From assembly GCA_017394765.1 (NCBI GenBank), contig JAFPXF010000058.1, positions 1 through 64,000 on the forward strand: 64,000 nt of DNA. Direction: 5' to 3'. Below are positions 52,915 to 62,692 of the stretch, in pieces; within the stretch, counting starts at the first letter, position 1; the number at the start of each line of letters is the position of its first letter. The position numbers and the translations under genes are program-made. The notes below the pieces were generated by a model, which ran no database searches, was not told the origin of the DNA, and saw only the letters and a program-made list of their open reading frames with translations. The stretch comes from Bacteroidales bacterium (GTDB lineage: Bacteria > Bacteroidota > Bacteroidia > Bacteroidales > WCHB1-69).

Positions 52915-54480
52915 TCAATGTATTTCAGACATCGACACAACCGACACTGCGGTTTTCAGGCCGTCGATGGCGGCGCTGACAATGCCGCCCGCGTAGCCTG
53001 CACCCTCGCCCATGGGATATATGCCGGGAATGCCGCACTGCCTGTTTTCGCCACGCAGGATACGCACAGGAGAAGACGAGCGAGTCTCCACGCCAGTGAG
53101 CACAGCGTCGGGATCAGCGAAACCTTTGAGCTTCCTGTCCAGCTGCGGGATGGCTTGGCGCAAAGCATCAACCACATAGTCGGGGAGGCAGCGGCCGAGA
53201 TCGCAGAAGAAAACCCCATGCGGATAGGAGGGCTTGACACTGCGATAGCGGTCGGCAATCTTGCCGGCCAAAAATTCGCCCACGAGGTTGCCCGGGGCGC
53301 GGTAGTCGCCCGCAATCCCGAAAGCGGCACGCTCGTACCGCTCTTGGTAGTCCAACCCATCAAGGGGGCTTCCCTTGAGATAGTCATCAGGATGCACACT
53401 GACAAGCAGGGCACTGTTGGCATTGGCCTTGTCGCGGCTACGCTCACTCATGCCGTTGGTGACAATGGTGCCCTCCTCGCTGGCGGAGGCCATCACCGTG
53501 CCGCCGGGACACATGCAGAAGGTATAGACCCCGCGGTCGCCAAGGTGAACAACCCCCTTGTAAGAGGCAGGTGGCAAAATACGGGCCGCTTCCCCATACT
53601 GCATGCGGTTGACACGTCGTTGTTGGTGCTCGATGCGCACGCCCATGGAAAAGGCCTTGGCCTCCATGTCCAATCCCCTGCCATAGAGATGCCGGATAGT
53701 GTCACGGGCGGAATGGCCCAAACCCAAGAGCAAATGCCGGGTGGTGAATTGTTCCCCCGTGTTGCAAATGACCTGCAACACGCCGTTGCTTTGCTGGAAA
53801 TCGGTGAACGTGGTGTTAAAATGGAACTCACCGCCCAAAGATTCGATTTCAAGCCGGATATTGCGGACCACACGTTCCAGATAGTCGGTGCCCACATGCG
53901 GATTTTGCATATAGAGCACATCCTCGTCGGCCCCGTGTTTGTAGAACTCCTCCAGCACAAAGCGGTTGTACTCGCCATGGACATTGGTATTGAGTTTGCC
54001 ATCGGAGAAGGTGCCGGCACCGCCCTCGCCAAACTGCACGTTGCAGTTCGGGTCCAGCTTCTTGTCATGGAGAAAGGTCTCCACAGCCCGCTTGCGTTCT
54101 TCGATGCGCGCGCCCCGCTCAATGACGATGGGCCGCGCCTGGCAACGCGCCAAGTAGAGGGCGGCGAACATGCCCGCCGGGCCGAAGCCTACCACAACGG
54201 GACGATGCTCGCCCTGCCACGCAGGGTACTCCATCACAGGCTCTTCAGGCCACTCCGTCACATTGGCATCCGACAACAAATACTTATATCTGTCCGGAAG
54301 CGTCAGTCCCACCTGGTAATCGAAGATGACGCGGTTTTTCTTGCGGGCATCAATGGCCTGGCGCAGGATGCGGAGACCACGCAGATCTTCCACTTGAATG
54401 CCGAACTGCCGATTTATCGCAATCTCCAATCCGTCCTTACTGCCGACGGGGATTCGTATGTTCGAGAGTTTTATTTTCAT
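52915..54480 (-). CDS. FAD-dependent dehydrogenase-like protein
   Basis: A 521-residue FAD protein of the uncharacterised NAD(P)/FAD-dependent oxidoreductase group (COG2509-like). After an N-terminal ferredoxin-like segment, the dinucleotide motif VGFGPAGMFAALYLAR is followed by the ribose-binding Glu in VIERG. The C-terminus carries the second FAD-binding stretch (YPMGEGAGYAGGIVSAAIDGLK). Substrate unknown. It follows the DHHW protein gene by five bases and probably shares its transcript, though no functional link is evident. Confidence 0.85.
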   Translation of the reverse strand: MKIKLSNIRIPVGSKDGLEIAINRQFGIQVEDLRGLRILRQAIDARKKNRVIFDYQVGLTLPDRYKYLLSDANVTEWPEEPVMEYPAWQGEHRPVVVGFGPAGMFAALYLARCQARPIVIERGARIEERKRAVETFLHDKKLDPNCNVQFGEGGAGTFSDGKLNTNVHGEYNRFVLEEFYKHGADEDVLYMQNPHVGTDYLERVVRNIRLEIESLGGEFHFNTTFTDFQQSNGVLQVICNTGEQFTTRHLLLGLGHSARDTIRHLYGRGLDMEAKAFSMGVRIEHQQRRVNRMQYGEAARILPPASYKGVVHLGDRGVYTFCMCPGGTVMASASEEGTIVTNGMSERSRDKANANSALLVSVHPDDYLKGSPLDGLDYQERYERAAFGIAGDYRAPGNLVGEFLAGKIADRYRSVKPSYPHGVFFCDLGRCLPDYVVDALRQAIPQLDRKLKGFADPDAVLTGVETRSSSPVRILRGENRQCGIPGIYPMGEGAGYAGGIVSAAIDGLKTAVSVVSMSEIH

Positions 54481-54485
54481 TAAAA

Positions 54486-55637
54486 TTATAATGTCTTGAG
54501 TATATTGCGGATATGCGGTTCATAAATCATCAGCACCACAATATCGGGATTCACTTGGCGGATAATGTCATAATTGGCACCGTATTTCCATGCATCGAAT
54601 ATGAAGAGCGATTCATGGAAATATGGCGTGACAAAGGGAATGATATTGTTGCAATAGGAGTCGCGGATGAACAGAATCTTCGGATGGTTGGTGCGGTTGG
54701 TGCGGAATTGTTTCTCATATTCATGCGGATAGACAAACCTTTCAGTTGGAATGAAGTCCTGTACGGTGTCTTCTACTGAAGCAAAATCAACGGTATCTGT
54801 GTAAACAACAGCATATTCCCAATCTTTTTGGTATTTTGGGGAATTTCCACGTATGGATATCCAGGAGTACAGGTTCCCGTCACTACGGATGTAAGGGATG
54901 AGGATGAAATCCTGTTTTATAGAAAATGGCAGCAAGGGAAAGTCTTTGGAGAGGGTCTCCATGATTTTTTCAGCTCCATACGAAGCGCCAAGCGAATTCC
55001 AATGATTGTCGTTCTTGCGATACAGTAGCGTATCCCCTTTATGTTTGAGGAGGGTGGATTTGAGGTAGGTGAGCGGGATCTTCGGCGCACGCTCGTGCAT
55101 CACCCGGCAGAATTTCTCGGTAGCCGTCTCCGAGGTCCGTTGCAAACAAGGAGGCAGGTATTCCGAATAAATCTCATACGAAGTTGGGGCGAGGAATATG
55201 TAGTAACGGATGCCCATCTTCTGAAGAGTTTCAAAACGTCGGGCCAGCTCGTCCGCCACAAGGCCCATCTGCTCCTCTGTAAACACAAGGGTTCCCTCAT
55301 AGAGCTCTTTCTCTTCCTTGCCACAAAACAAGAAATCATCTTCCCCGATGATTACGGCGGGTGTAGGCGACTGGTGATTGTATTGGGAATAAAGGAAATA
55401 GGCATCTAAAAATTTGTCTCTGAAAGGAAAATGGTCATTGAAGTAGAGATCGAACTGGGCAGGGAATTTGTCCAACTGAGCAGGGTTCGGTGATGGAAAA
55501 GCAACCAAGGTCCTGTTCTCCCGTTGGCTTTTGGTCGACTGATTGCGATGGCACACCAGATGAAAGGCCGGAAATGCCAGCATGCATACGAACAGGATGA
55601 CGGTGAGGATAATATAGGGATTCTGGCGCTCTTTCAT
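54486..55637 (-). CDS. DHHW/AlgX-like O-acetylation partner protein
   Basis: A 383-residue protein anchored by one N-terminal helix (IILTVILFVCMLAFPAFHL). An SGNH-like outside domain follows, with FNDHFPFRDKFLD near the start, the KNDNHWNSLGA motif (the Asp-His pair of the AlgJ/AlgX/DHHW family) and a later FIRDSYCN segment. The ATG at 55637 lies two bases after the MBOAT stop. The family works with MBOAT membrane acyltransferases to move acetyl groups to extracellular polysaccharide. Which polymer is modified is unknown. Confidence 0.85.
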   Translation of the reverse strand: MKERQNPYIILTVILFVCMLAFPAFHLVCHRNQSTKSQRENRTLVAFPSPNPAQLDKFPAQFDLYFNDHFPFRDKFLDAYFLYSQYNHQSPTPAVIIGEDDFLFCGKEEKELYEGTLVFTEEQMGLVADELARRFETLQKMGIRYYIFLAPTSYEIYSEYLPPCLQRTSETATEKFCRVMHERAPKIPLTYLKSTLLKHKGDTLLYRKNDNHWNSLGASYGAEKIMETLSKDFPLLPFSIKQDFILIPYIRSDGNLYSWISIRGNSPKYQKDWEYAVVYTDTVDFASVEDTVQDFIPTERFVYPHEYEKQFRTNRTNHPKILFIRDSYCNNIIPFVTPYFHESLFIFDAWKYGANYDIIRQVNPDIVVLMIYEPHIRNILKTL

Positions 55638-55639
55638 GG

Positions 55640-57073
55640 TTAGAATCGGAAATAGATGAAGGGATTGTAACTGCCGGCGACTAAAAAGCTGCTTACCGTC
55701 AGCAACAGGATGGCGATGGCGGCGATGGTGCCGATGTGCTGCAGGTGCCATAGCGGTTTGTTGCCTCTAACGATGGCTGTCTGAAGGGCTTCATGGCAGC
55801 GGACGAACAGCGGGGTGCAGCCGGCCACGCCTATGATGGCAAACAGGATGAACGAAGGCTGGAAGTATTGCTGCAGGAACAGGCCGCTGCCGGAGCCGCT
55901 AACGAAGACGAACATCTGCCGCACATAGTGCAAAGCGTATATTATTCCGTCGGCACGGAAGATGACTAATGCGATGACCACCACCAGCAGCGCGTACAGA
56001 TGTTGCACAGGCTTGAAAAACTTGCCTATAACGCGGTCAAAGCCGATGCGCTCCAGCACCATGAAGGAACCATGAAGAAGGCCCCAAACCACAAAATTCC
56101 AGCTGGCCCCGTGCCAAAGGCCCGTGAGGAAGAAAACGATGTAGAGATTGAGGAAGGTGCGTTTCTCGCCCTTGCGGTTCCCACCCAACGGGATGTATAG
56201 GTAATCTTTGAGCCAGGCCGAAAGGGTGATGTGCCAGCGTCGCCAGAATTCGCGGATGGAAGTGGCGAGATATGGGAAGTTGAAGTTCTCGGGGAATCGG
56301 AACCCGAACATACGTCCCAATCCGATGGCCATGTCGGAATAGCCGGCGAAATCGTGGTAGATTTGCAGCGAGTAGCAAAGGGCACCGATCCAAAGTGCCC
56401 ACCATGGCATGGTTTCCGGTGCACGCACGAAGATGTCGTCAACAATGATGGCCATTTGGTTTGCGATGAAAACCTTACGTGCCAACCCAATGCAGAAGCG
56501 GCGAATGCCCTCATACATGTTCCCGAAGCTGAAATCACGATTTGAGAGTTGCGGCTCGATTTCATGGTAGCGGATAATGGGCCCGGCTATAAGTTGCGGA
56601 AACAGGGCGATGTAGGTGCCTAATTTGATGATGTTAGTCTGCGCCCGCACCTGACCCCGATATACGTCCACCAAATAAGAGATGCTCTGGAAAGTGTAGA
56701 AGGAGATGCCGATAGGCAATACTATGTTCTGCAGAGTGATTGGCGACATGCCAAACACGCCACCCAAGATGTTGAAATTGTCCACTATAAAGTTGGCGTA
56801 TTTGAAAAATGCCAGTGCGGACAAATCTAAGATGACGGCTAACACTAACCAGAAGGTCCGCCGATGTCGTCGCGCGATGAGCAGACCGCAAATGTAGTTT
56901 ACCAAAATGGATACAAGGAGAATCAGCGTGTAGCTGACACCGCCCCAAGCATAAAAGAGGATGCTGGCGATGAACAAAAGTGTGTTCTGATAGGGCACTC
57001 GCCGACATAATGCCAACAAGCATACAACAATGGGAAGGAATAGGAATAAGAAGGTCAGCGAGCTGAAAACCAT
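55640..57073 (-). CDS. MBOAT-family membrane O-acyltransferase (AlgI-like)
   Basis: A 477-residue polytopic enzyme with the AlgI/DltB pattern: the start MVFSSLTFLFLFLPIV, the FYAWGGVSYTLILL segment, ALAFFKYANF, and the catalytic His in LTGLWHGASWNFVVWGLLHG. It brings acyl groups across the inner membrane for addition to a polysaccharide by the adjacent DHHW protein. rmlB lies 30 bases upstream in the same direction, consistent with a surface-polysaccharide role. Confidence 0.93.
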   Translation of the reverse strand: MVFSSLTFLFLFLPIVVCLLALCRRVPYQNTLLFIASILFYAWGGVSYTLILLVSILVNYICGLLIARRHRRTFWLVLAVILDLSALAFFKYANFIVDNFNILGGVFGMSPITLQNIVLPIGISFYTFQSISYLVDVYRGQVRAQTNIIKLGTYIALFPQLIAGPIIRYHEIEPQLSNRDFSFGNMYEGIRRFCIGLARKVFIANQMAIIVDDIFVRAPETMPWWALWIGALCYSLQIYHDFAGYSDMAIGLGRMFGFRFPENFNFPYLATSIREFWRRWHITLSAWLKDYLYIPLGGNRKGEKRTFLNLYIVFFLTGLWHGASWNFVVWGLLHGSFMVLERIGFDRVIGKFFKPVQHLYALLVVVIALVIFRADGIIYALHYVRQMFVFVSGSGSGLFLQQYFQPSFILFAIIGVAGCTPLFVRCHEALQTAIVRGNKPLWHLQHIGTIAAIAILLLTVSSFLVAGSYNPFIYFRF

Positions 57074-57103
57074 GTTCCTGCAATGTTGTGGGATCGGGGC
57101 CGA

Positions 57104-58156
57104 CTATCGTCCCTCGTACATCTTCCTGTAGTACTCCACGTATGCGCCAGAGGTGACATGTTCCAGCCACTCCTCATGCGAGAGATACCAATCCACGGTT
57201 TTTTCGAAGCCCTCGTCAAATTTCACCTTCGGGCTCCAGCCCAGCTCGTTTTTGATCTTGGTCGGGTCGATGGCGTAGCGAAGGTCGTGGCCCGCGCGGT
57301 CGGCAACGTAGGTGATGAGCGACAGCGAGGCACCTTCGGGACGGCCCAACTTGCGGTCCATGATCTCAATCAGCTTCTTGATGAGATCGATGTTGCGCCA
57401 CTCATTGTTGCCCCCGATGTTGTAGGTGGAGCCAGGCTGCGCCTTGTGGAAAATGAGGTCGATGGCCTCGGCATGGTCTTCCACATAGAGCCAGTCGCGC
57501 ACATTGATGCCTTTTCCATAGACTGGCAGCGGCTTGTTGTTCTTGATGTTATGAATAAAAAGGGGAATCAGTTTTTCAGGAAACTGGTTGGGACCGTAGT
57601 TATTGGAACAATTGGAAATCACGGTGGGCAAGCCGTAGGTGTCGTGGTAGGCACGCACAAAGTGGTCGGCACTGGCCTTGGCGGCGGAATAGGGGCTGTG
57701 CGGATTGTACGGGGTAGTCTCCGTAAAACTGCCTGTATCGCCCAGAGCGCCATAGACCTCGTCGGTGGAAATCTGGTAGAACTTCTTGCCCTCGAAACTG
57801 CCTTGCCAAATGTTCTTGGCGGCATTGAGCAAATGCACGGTGCCCAACACGTTGGTGTGGATGAAACTCATCGGGTCGGTGATGGAGCGGTCCACATGCG
57901 ACTCGGCGGCCAAATGGATGACACCGTCAAATTGATATTCTTCAAAGAGCTTTTGAACAAACTCCTGGTCTTCGATGTCACCCTTGATGAAATGGTAGTT
58001 GGGCATACTGTCCACATCGGTCAAGTTCTCAAGATTGCCGGCGTAGGTCAGCTTGTCAAGATTGTAAATTTCATAATCAGGATATTTGTTGACAAAAAGT
58101 CTCACAACATGAGAGCCTATAAAACCGGCACCGCCAGTGATCAGAATTTTCTTCAT
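57104..58156 (-). CDS. rmlB: dTDP-glucose 4,6-dehydratase
   Basis: A 350-residue extended short-chain dehydrogenase, second enzyme of dTDP-L-rhamnose synthesis. NAD motif TGGAGFIGSH, the family stretch LDKLTYAGNLENL, AESHVDRSI, the catalytic STDEVYG and YSAAKASAD (YxxxK), and NNYGPNQFPEKLIP are all present. The other rml genes are not in the window. It has its own promoter and precedes the MBOAT/DHHW genes. Confidence 0.95.
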   Translation of the reverse strand: MKKILITGGAGFIGSHVVRLFVNKYPDYEIYNLDKLTYAGNLENLTDVDSMPNYHFIKGDIEDQEFVQKLFEEYQFDGVIHLAAESHVDRSITDPMSFIHTNVLGTVHLLNAAKNIWQGSFEGKKFYQISTDEVYGALGDTGSFTETTPYNPHSPYSAAKASADHFVRAYHDTYGLPTVISNCSNNYGPNQFPEKLIPLFIHNIKNNKPLPVYGKGINVRDWLYVEDHAEAIDLIFHKAQPGSTYNIGGNNEWRNIDLIKKLIEIMDRKLGRPEGASLSLITYVADRAGHDLRYAIDPTKIKNELGWSPKVKFDEGFEKTVDWYLSHEEWLEHVTSGAYVEYYRKMYEGR

Positions 58157-58184
58157 AAGAATTCAAGATAATAGTAAAGTGGGC

Positions 58185-58193
58185 GCAAAAATA
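58185..58193 (-). promoter_or_regulatory. Promoter -7 box for rmlB
   Basis: Minus strand TATTTTTGC, 29 bases upstream of the ATG at 58156. Confidence 0.55.
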
Positions 58194-58240
58194 CAAAAAT
58201 ATAGGATAAGGGGACATGGATTTTATATGACTATTTTTTA

Positions 58241-58249
58241 TAATTTTGC
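58241..58249 (+). promoter_or_regulatory. Promoter -7 box for the 58279 lipoprotein operon
   Basis: Plus strand TAATTTTGC, 30 bases before the ATG at 58279; back to back with the rmlB promoter. Confidence 0.6.
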
Positions 58250-58278
58250 AGCTTCTTGTGTACTTTACGAACCTAACA

Positions 58279-59784
58279 ATGAAACGAAAACATATCCTGC
58301 TTCTGTTGTTTGCCTGTCTGATGACGACATATTCCTGCCATGACAAGCTTTTTGACTTTGACATCCAGCACATTGAGGCCGATGGGGATTGGGGAATACC
58401 GCTGTTCAACGGTTCCTTTTCCGTAGGCGAGCTCCTTGACCGTTTGGACAGTGTGAGATATCTGCAGGTCGGCGAGGATGGGACATTGCTATTCCGTGTT
58501 GACGAAGAGATCAAAAATGTCGTCTCCTTAAAGGACATGCTGCATATTGGCGACCAGACCTTTGACAAAACGAGCGCATTCAAGGTCCCGCACCTGCCGG
58601 ATTTTGGCATTTCCGGCGCCACCCGGTTCAGTTTGAACACACAGGATTTTTTCCTGAAGAGGGTGGAATTCAAAACCGGCACCCTGTCCCTGTATTTCAA
58701 CATTGAAGAATCCTTCCCCTATTCCGCAGAACTTTCTTCGGAAAACATCCTTGACGGGCAGGGCAATCCCATCGTTTTGCACTTGAGCGACCTCCAACAA
58801 CAGCAAATCATCGATTTGAGCAATTGTATTATGGAAACCGATGCCGCCGGCTTTGTCAGCTTCTCCGCAAGCATCTTGGTCGGTAACTCAATCCCACTGG
58901 ACACCATCCATTACAGTTGCCATGTGGAGACAAGGAATATCACGATCAAAAACGTGGTGGGCATGTTCAGGGCGATTCCCTTCGCACTTGACGAGTCCGC
59001 ACCTATCGACATCCCGCAAGATCTCATCCAATTGGATCAGGTCGGCGTGAACAACATTCATGTGAGACTGTTCAGCAGAAACAATCTGTGTGCCATCAAC
59101 GGGATTTTAGACGAATTGTCATTTGTGAGAGCCAACGGGACCATAGAGCCGCTACTCCCCGCCCATATCCCGTTCAATTCTCCTTTATCTTCCGAGTACA
59201 TCTTGGCAGCGGAGACTCATATTCCTTCCGTCTCCTTCACATCTGACGTGGACTCTTTGCGCCTCAAATGTCATCTGACCCTCAACCCCAATGGCTTTAG
59301 TGCAGGAGACATTTCCATAAATGAAAACACCGCTTTGGATCTCAAAATCAATGCGGAGATCCCCACCAACATATCCATTGACAATGCCATCTTCAAGGAC
59401 ACCATGGACAACGCCTTGCACCATTTGGCTGACACCCTCGATTTCGTCACCATCGAAAGCCTTCTGTTGCGAATTGCTTTCACAAACGCGCTTCCCGTGG
59501 ATTTAATCCCGTACATCGCTTTTTATAACAGCGAAACCGGCGAGGTTTATGTGCCCGACTTGAACGGTTTGCAGATCCATGGCTCATACGATGGTCAGCC
59601 AGTCGTGCAACAGGCTTATCTCGTGGAGATTCGGAAAGAAAACATCGCGACCATAAGCGCCGCGGACAAGATGATATTGAAATTCACGGCCAACACCCAA
59701 GGTCATGGCGTCACAGTGAACTCCTCTCAATTCATCAAAGCCAACATTGGTGCCCGTATCAAATATTCATCCTTTAATTTGTAG
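58279..59784 (+). CDS. Lipoprotein of unknown function paired with DUF5723 protein
   Basis: A 501-residue lipoprotein. The ATG at 58279 opens a signal (LLLLFACLMTTYSC) with the modified Cys near residue 20. The rest is soluble, beta-strand-rich and contains no recognised catalytic motif; it may be built of repeated beta-sandwich units. The next gene, six bases on, encodes a DUF5723 outer-membrane protein, so the pair probably works together at the outer membrane. Confidence 0.75.
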   Translation: MKRKHILLLLFACLMTTYSCHDKLFDFDIQHIEADGDWGIPLFNGSFSVGELLDRLDSVRYLQVGEDGTLLFRVDEEIKNVVSLKDMLHIGDQTFDKTSAFKVPHLPDFGISGATRFSLNTQDFFLKRVEFKTGTLSLYFNIEESFPYSAELSSENILDGQGNPIVLHLSDLQQQQIIDLSNCIMETDAAGFVSFSASILVGNSIPLDTIHYSCHVETRNITIKNVVGMFRAIPFALDESAPIDIPQDLIQLDQVGVNNIHVRLFSRNNLCAINGILDELSFVRANGTIEPLLPAHIPFNSPLSSEYILAAETHIPSVSFTSDVDSLRLKCHLTLNPNGFSAGDISINENTALDLKINAEIPTNISIDNAIFKDTMDNALHHLADTLDFVTIESLLLRIAFTNALPVDLIPYIAFYNSETGEVYVPDLNGLQIHGSYDGQPVVQQAYLVEIRKENIATISAADKMILKFTANTQGHGVTVNSSQFIKANIGARIKYSSFNL

Positions 59785-59790
59785 CGTATC

Positions 59791-61224
59791 ATGAAAAGAA
59801 CACTTACCCTTATCTTGTTCCTTTCACTGTTTGCGACGGTCTCCGCGCAAGATGGAGCCACCCTGCATTTTATGCGGATGAACCCTTACTCGACCAACTA
59901 CAATCCATCGACATTCATTCCCTATAGATATTATGTGGGCATGATCGGCATTGGCAACGTGAACGTGGCCGCCTCCAACACGGGCTTTCATTATAACACG
60001 CTGTTCGGGAAAAACGCCGGGAGTCCCATCACCACGATTTATTTGAATGATTTTGTCAACCATTTGGCTCGAAAAGGCAATACCTTGAACACAAGTGTCG
60101 CCTTAAGCCTTGTTGATTTCGGCTTCACGACAAAAAAAATTCGCTTTGCCTTCAGCTATAAAGTTCGGTTTGACGAGAACTTTCTGTACAACCAGGACCT
60201 GTTCGCATTTCCCGTTTATGGAAACATGCACTTTGCAGGTGAGGAGAACGCCGCCCATCCAGACCTGTATGTGGGCCTGAACGCCTATCACGAGATTGGC
60301 CTGGGCATGCAAACCGAGCTGACGCCCCGGCTTTACCTTGGCGTGAAACCAAAATTGCTGTTCGGGTTGGCAAACGTGCGGGTCAAAGATGCTTCTGCCA
60401 CCATCATCACCGATCCTGACGACTACAGCATGTCCCTCAGCTACAACTTGGACGCTTCCGCGATGTGCTCTATCCCCTACTCTGTCGATTCCGCATTCAA
60501 CGGTGAATTCAACCCTGGCTCATTCAAAGCCGCCGATGCCTTCAAAAATGTCGGGGCCGCCTTGGACTTGGGTCTGACATACAGGATTAACGACCAGTTC
60601 GGGATCGCGGCATCCCTCTTGGATCTGGGCTTCATTCGCTGGAAAACGAATGGCAACCGCTTCCAAAGCGCCCTGCAGGATGCAGGCACCTACTACAACG
60701 ACGGCAGCTTCCTGTTCTCCGGACTCTCCACGGAGGATGTCGAAAGGATCATCAACGACCCGGAGAGCTTCAAGGAGGAGTTACTCACCTACTTCCCGCT
60801 TCATCACGAAGGAGTGGACCACTACACCACCGCCTTGAACGGACGTTTCATGGTGGAGGGGTATGCCAACGTGGGCCAATGCCATCGGTTTTCCGCGCTG
60901 TTTCAAGGCCGTATAGTCCATAATAAGTTCCTGCCCTCATTCACAGTGGCATGGAACGGTAATTTCTGGAATGTTCTGGATGTATGCGCCACCTACTCCA
61001 TAGCGAAAAAAAGCTATGCCAACATTGGATTAGGCCTTGGCATCAACATGGCAGTGGTGCAGTTGTACATAGCCACGGACAACCTTATAGCCTTCATGAA
61101 TTCAAAAAGCATTCAACGTTCTTTGCTGAACACGCCCAATGCCAACATACAGGCCGGTCTTGTCTTCAATTGGGGCAAACTGCAGGAGAAGGAGCTCCAA
61201 GCCCGCCAGGCGGCGAAAAATTAG
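59791..61224 (+). CDS. DUF5723 outer-membrane protein
   Basis: A 477-residue protein with a signal peptide (cleaved after ATVSA near 19). The sequence has barrel features and resembles DUF5723, a Bacteroidetes outer-membrane family: MRMNPYSTNYNPSTFIPYRYYVGM near the start (family-typical), repeated aromatic strands, and INMAVVQLYIATDNLIAF near the end. Function unknown. It lies six bases after the lipoprotein gene. A spacer repeat of the AGTGATCAGTGA type begins two bases before its stop codon ends. Confidence 0.8.
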   Translation: MKRTLTLILFLSLFATVSAQDGATLHFMRMNPYSTNYNPSTFIPYRYYVGMIGIGNVNVAASNTGFHYNTLFGKNAGSPITTIYLNDFVNHLARKGNTLNTSVALSLVDFGFTTKKIRFAFSYKVRFDENFLYNQDLFAFPVYGNMHFAGEENAAHPDLYVGLNAYHEIGLGMQTELTPRLYLGVKPKLLFGLANVRVKDASATIITDPDDYSMSLSYNLDASAMCSIPYSVDSAFNGEFNPGSFKAADAFKNVGAALDLGLTYRINDQFGIAASLLDLGFIRWKTNGNRFQSALQDAGTYYNDGSFLFSGLSTEDVERIINDPESFKEELLTYFPLHHEGVDHYTTALNGRFMVEGYANVGQCHRFSALFQGRIVHNKFLPSFTVAWNGNFWNVLDVCATYSIAKKSYANIGLGLGINMAVVQLYIATDNLIAFMNSKSIQRSLLNTPNANIQAGLVFNWGKLQEKELQARQAAKN

Positions 61225-61245
61225 TGATCAGTGAAGAGTGATCAG
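61222..61245. repeat. AGTGATCAGTGA-type spacer repeat, copy 1
   Basis: Two near-identical AGTGATCAG units (the second preceded by AGTGAAG) right at the end of the DUF5723 gene. Related units recur at 62565-62594 and 62675-62692 in the Rhs cassette. Confidence 0.5.
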
Positions 61246-61329
61246 AAGGTGGGGGATGGGGAGGGCGTGGGCATAGTGTGGGTGGTGGGCATGCCTTAGA
61301 ATGATCTTTTACACACAACGATACAATGA

Positions 61330-61893
61330 CTATTTGATTTTATTTGTGGAATTATTACTGAAAAGAATTTTAGACAAATCATATTGCATCTTGTATGGGA
61401 AACTTCCGATCGGAAATTCATGGGAAAACAGGCATTCTGTTTGAATGGAACAACTCCTTTTGTGTCCATTGACAATTAGATCTACAAACTCCCCGTCCAA
61501 ACAATCCACAAAACACGGCAAATCTCTATAAAATACAGGATCCGTATATAGATTGAAACTCACACTGTCCACTCTGAGGTTGTCTGCTTGAACAGGTTCC
61601 TGCCACCGGATTTTATGAGGATAGATTACGCAACTGTGAATGTATTTGTTGCTATGATACCACAGAACAATCCAGTTGTTGAAAGTTACACCATAAGCAT
61701 ATAGTGTGTCAGATTCCAGCATTGCCTTCCGAATGGCACGGTTCGTGTTGCGTTGCAAGCACTGACCAGCATAACCAAGACCTTTGTATTTATAGAATTT
61801 TATATTCTTGCTTGTCGTTTGGTTAGATACAGAACAGCCCAGACATATCATTGAAAGAAGACACAAATGCAATATTATTTTATTGTTTTTCAT
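61330..61893 (-). CDS. Lipoprotein, candidate immunity protein for the Rhs toxin
   Basis: A 187-residue lipoprotein (lipobox MICLGC, Cys near residue 20), otherwise soluble with no recognised family. Its ATG shares four bases (ATGA) with the stop codon of the upstream Rhs toxin reading frame, and an AGGAGG-like site lies at the end of that toxin frame just before it. Position directly after an Rhs C-terminal toxin, tight coupling and small size make it the likely immunity protein. A lipoprotein location would mean protection in the periplasm. The base composition is more AT-rich than the rest of the window. Confidence 0.65.
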   Translation of the reverse strand: MKNNKIILHLCLLSMICLGCSVSNQTTSKNIKFYKYKGLGYAGQCLQRNTNRAIRKAMLESDTLYAYGVTFNNWIVLWYHSNKYIHSCVIYPHKIRWQEPVQADNLRVDSVSFNLYTDPVFYRDLPCFVDCLDGEFVDLIVNGHKRSCSIQTECLFSHEFPIGSFPYKMQYDLSKILFSNNSTNKIK

Positions 61894-62564
61894 GGCATAT
61901 CCTCCTGTTTCCCCATTTTTTTAAAATCTTCGTATCGTATCTTGATTAAAGTTTTTGATTCATTGTAAAATGACACTTTCCCGTCATTTGGACAGACGAC
62001 AAAAGCACTTCCTTTAAAGCCATCGGCGCGCCAACCATCCATTTTTTCAAAATCACGAGGTGAAACCACGGAGCTATACGTATGAATATGCCATATATTA
62101 GGGAATGCCCCCCGTATTCCACTCTGTTTTCTGGTGAATCCCCGCTCCTCAAGGATTGTTCAACAGTATATTGGACATCCTGCTGGATTTGTCCAGTTGG
62201 AATATGAATAACCAGATCACTAGAGGACAGGCCACCGGTATAAAACACGCCTTTTTTTGTTGCTGCTTTAACTTCTTTCGCTTTGTCACCCAAAACCAAG
62301 TAAGAGTTCAAACCACATTGTCCATCGTCTCCGATTTTTTTAACATTTCCCCAAAAATTTTTAGCATAAATAGGGTCCTCCCCGTTCGGATCCACCAACT
62401 TCACCGGGTTGTTCGCACAATACACATACGGGCTCAGAGAAGGATATTTCCCACTCATGGAATCGACGCTGAGCCAGATGCTCAAATCGGAGGAGTAATA
62501 CCTTGCTCCAAAGTAAGATAAGCCCGTTTCCGTGTCGCGTTCCTTGGCGGAGAAGGTGTGAGAC

Positions 62565-62594
62565 GAGTGAACAGTGATCAGTGAACAGTGATTA
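62565..62594. repeat. AGTGAACAGTGATCAG spacer repeat, copy 2
   Basis: Two tandem TGAACAGTGAT-type units at the junction between the non-Rhs leader and the Rhs core end. The same string recurs at 62675-62692. Confidence 0.55.
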
Positions 62595-62674
62595 GAAGAG
62601 GATTGGGCAAGGAAATGCGCTGCGGTGGCTACAACCGTCCATCCATCCCCGTCAGGGGATACATATCTGTAGCC

Positions 62675-62692
62675 GAGCAGTGAACAGTGATC
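62675..62692. repeat. CAGTGAACAGTGATCAGT spacer repeat, copy 3
   Basis: An 18-base copy of the same unit, about 110 bases from copy 2. Copies on both sides of the cassette suggest recombination joints. Confidence 0.55.

Noticed and set aside
52858..54483. 541-codon open frame on the plus strand
   Set aside because: Antisense to the FAD oxidoreductase with clear FAD motifs; same codon-bias effect.
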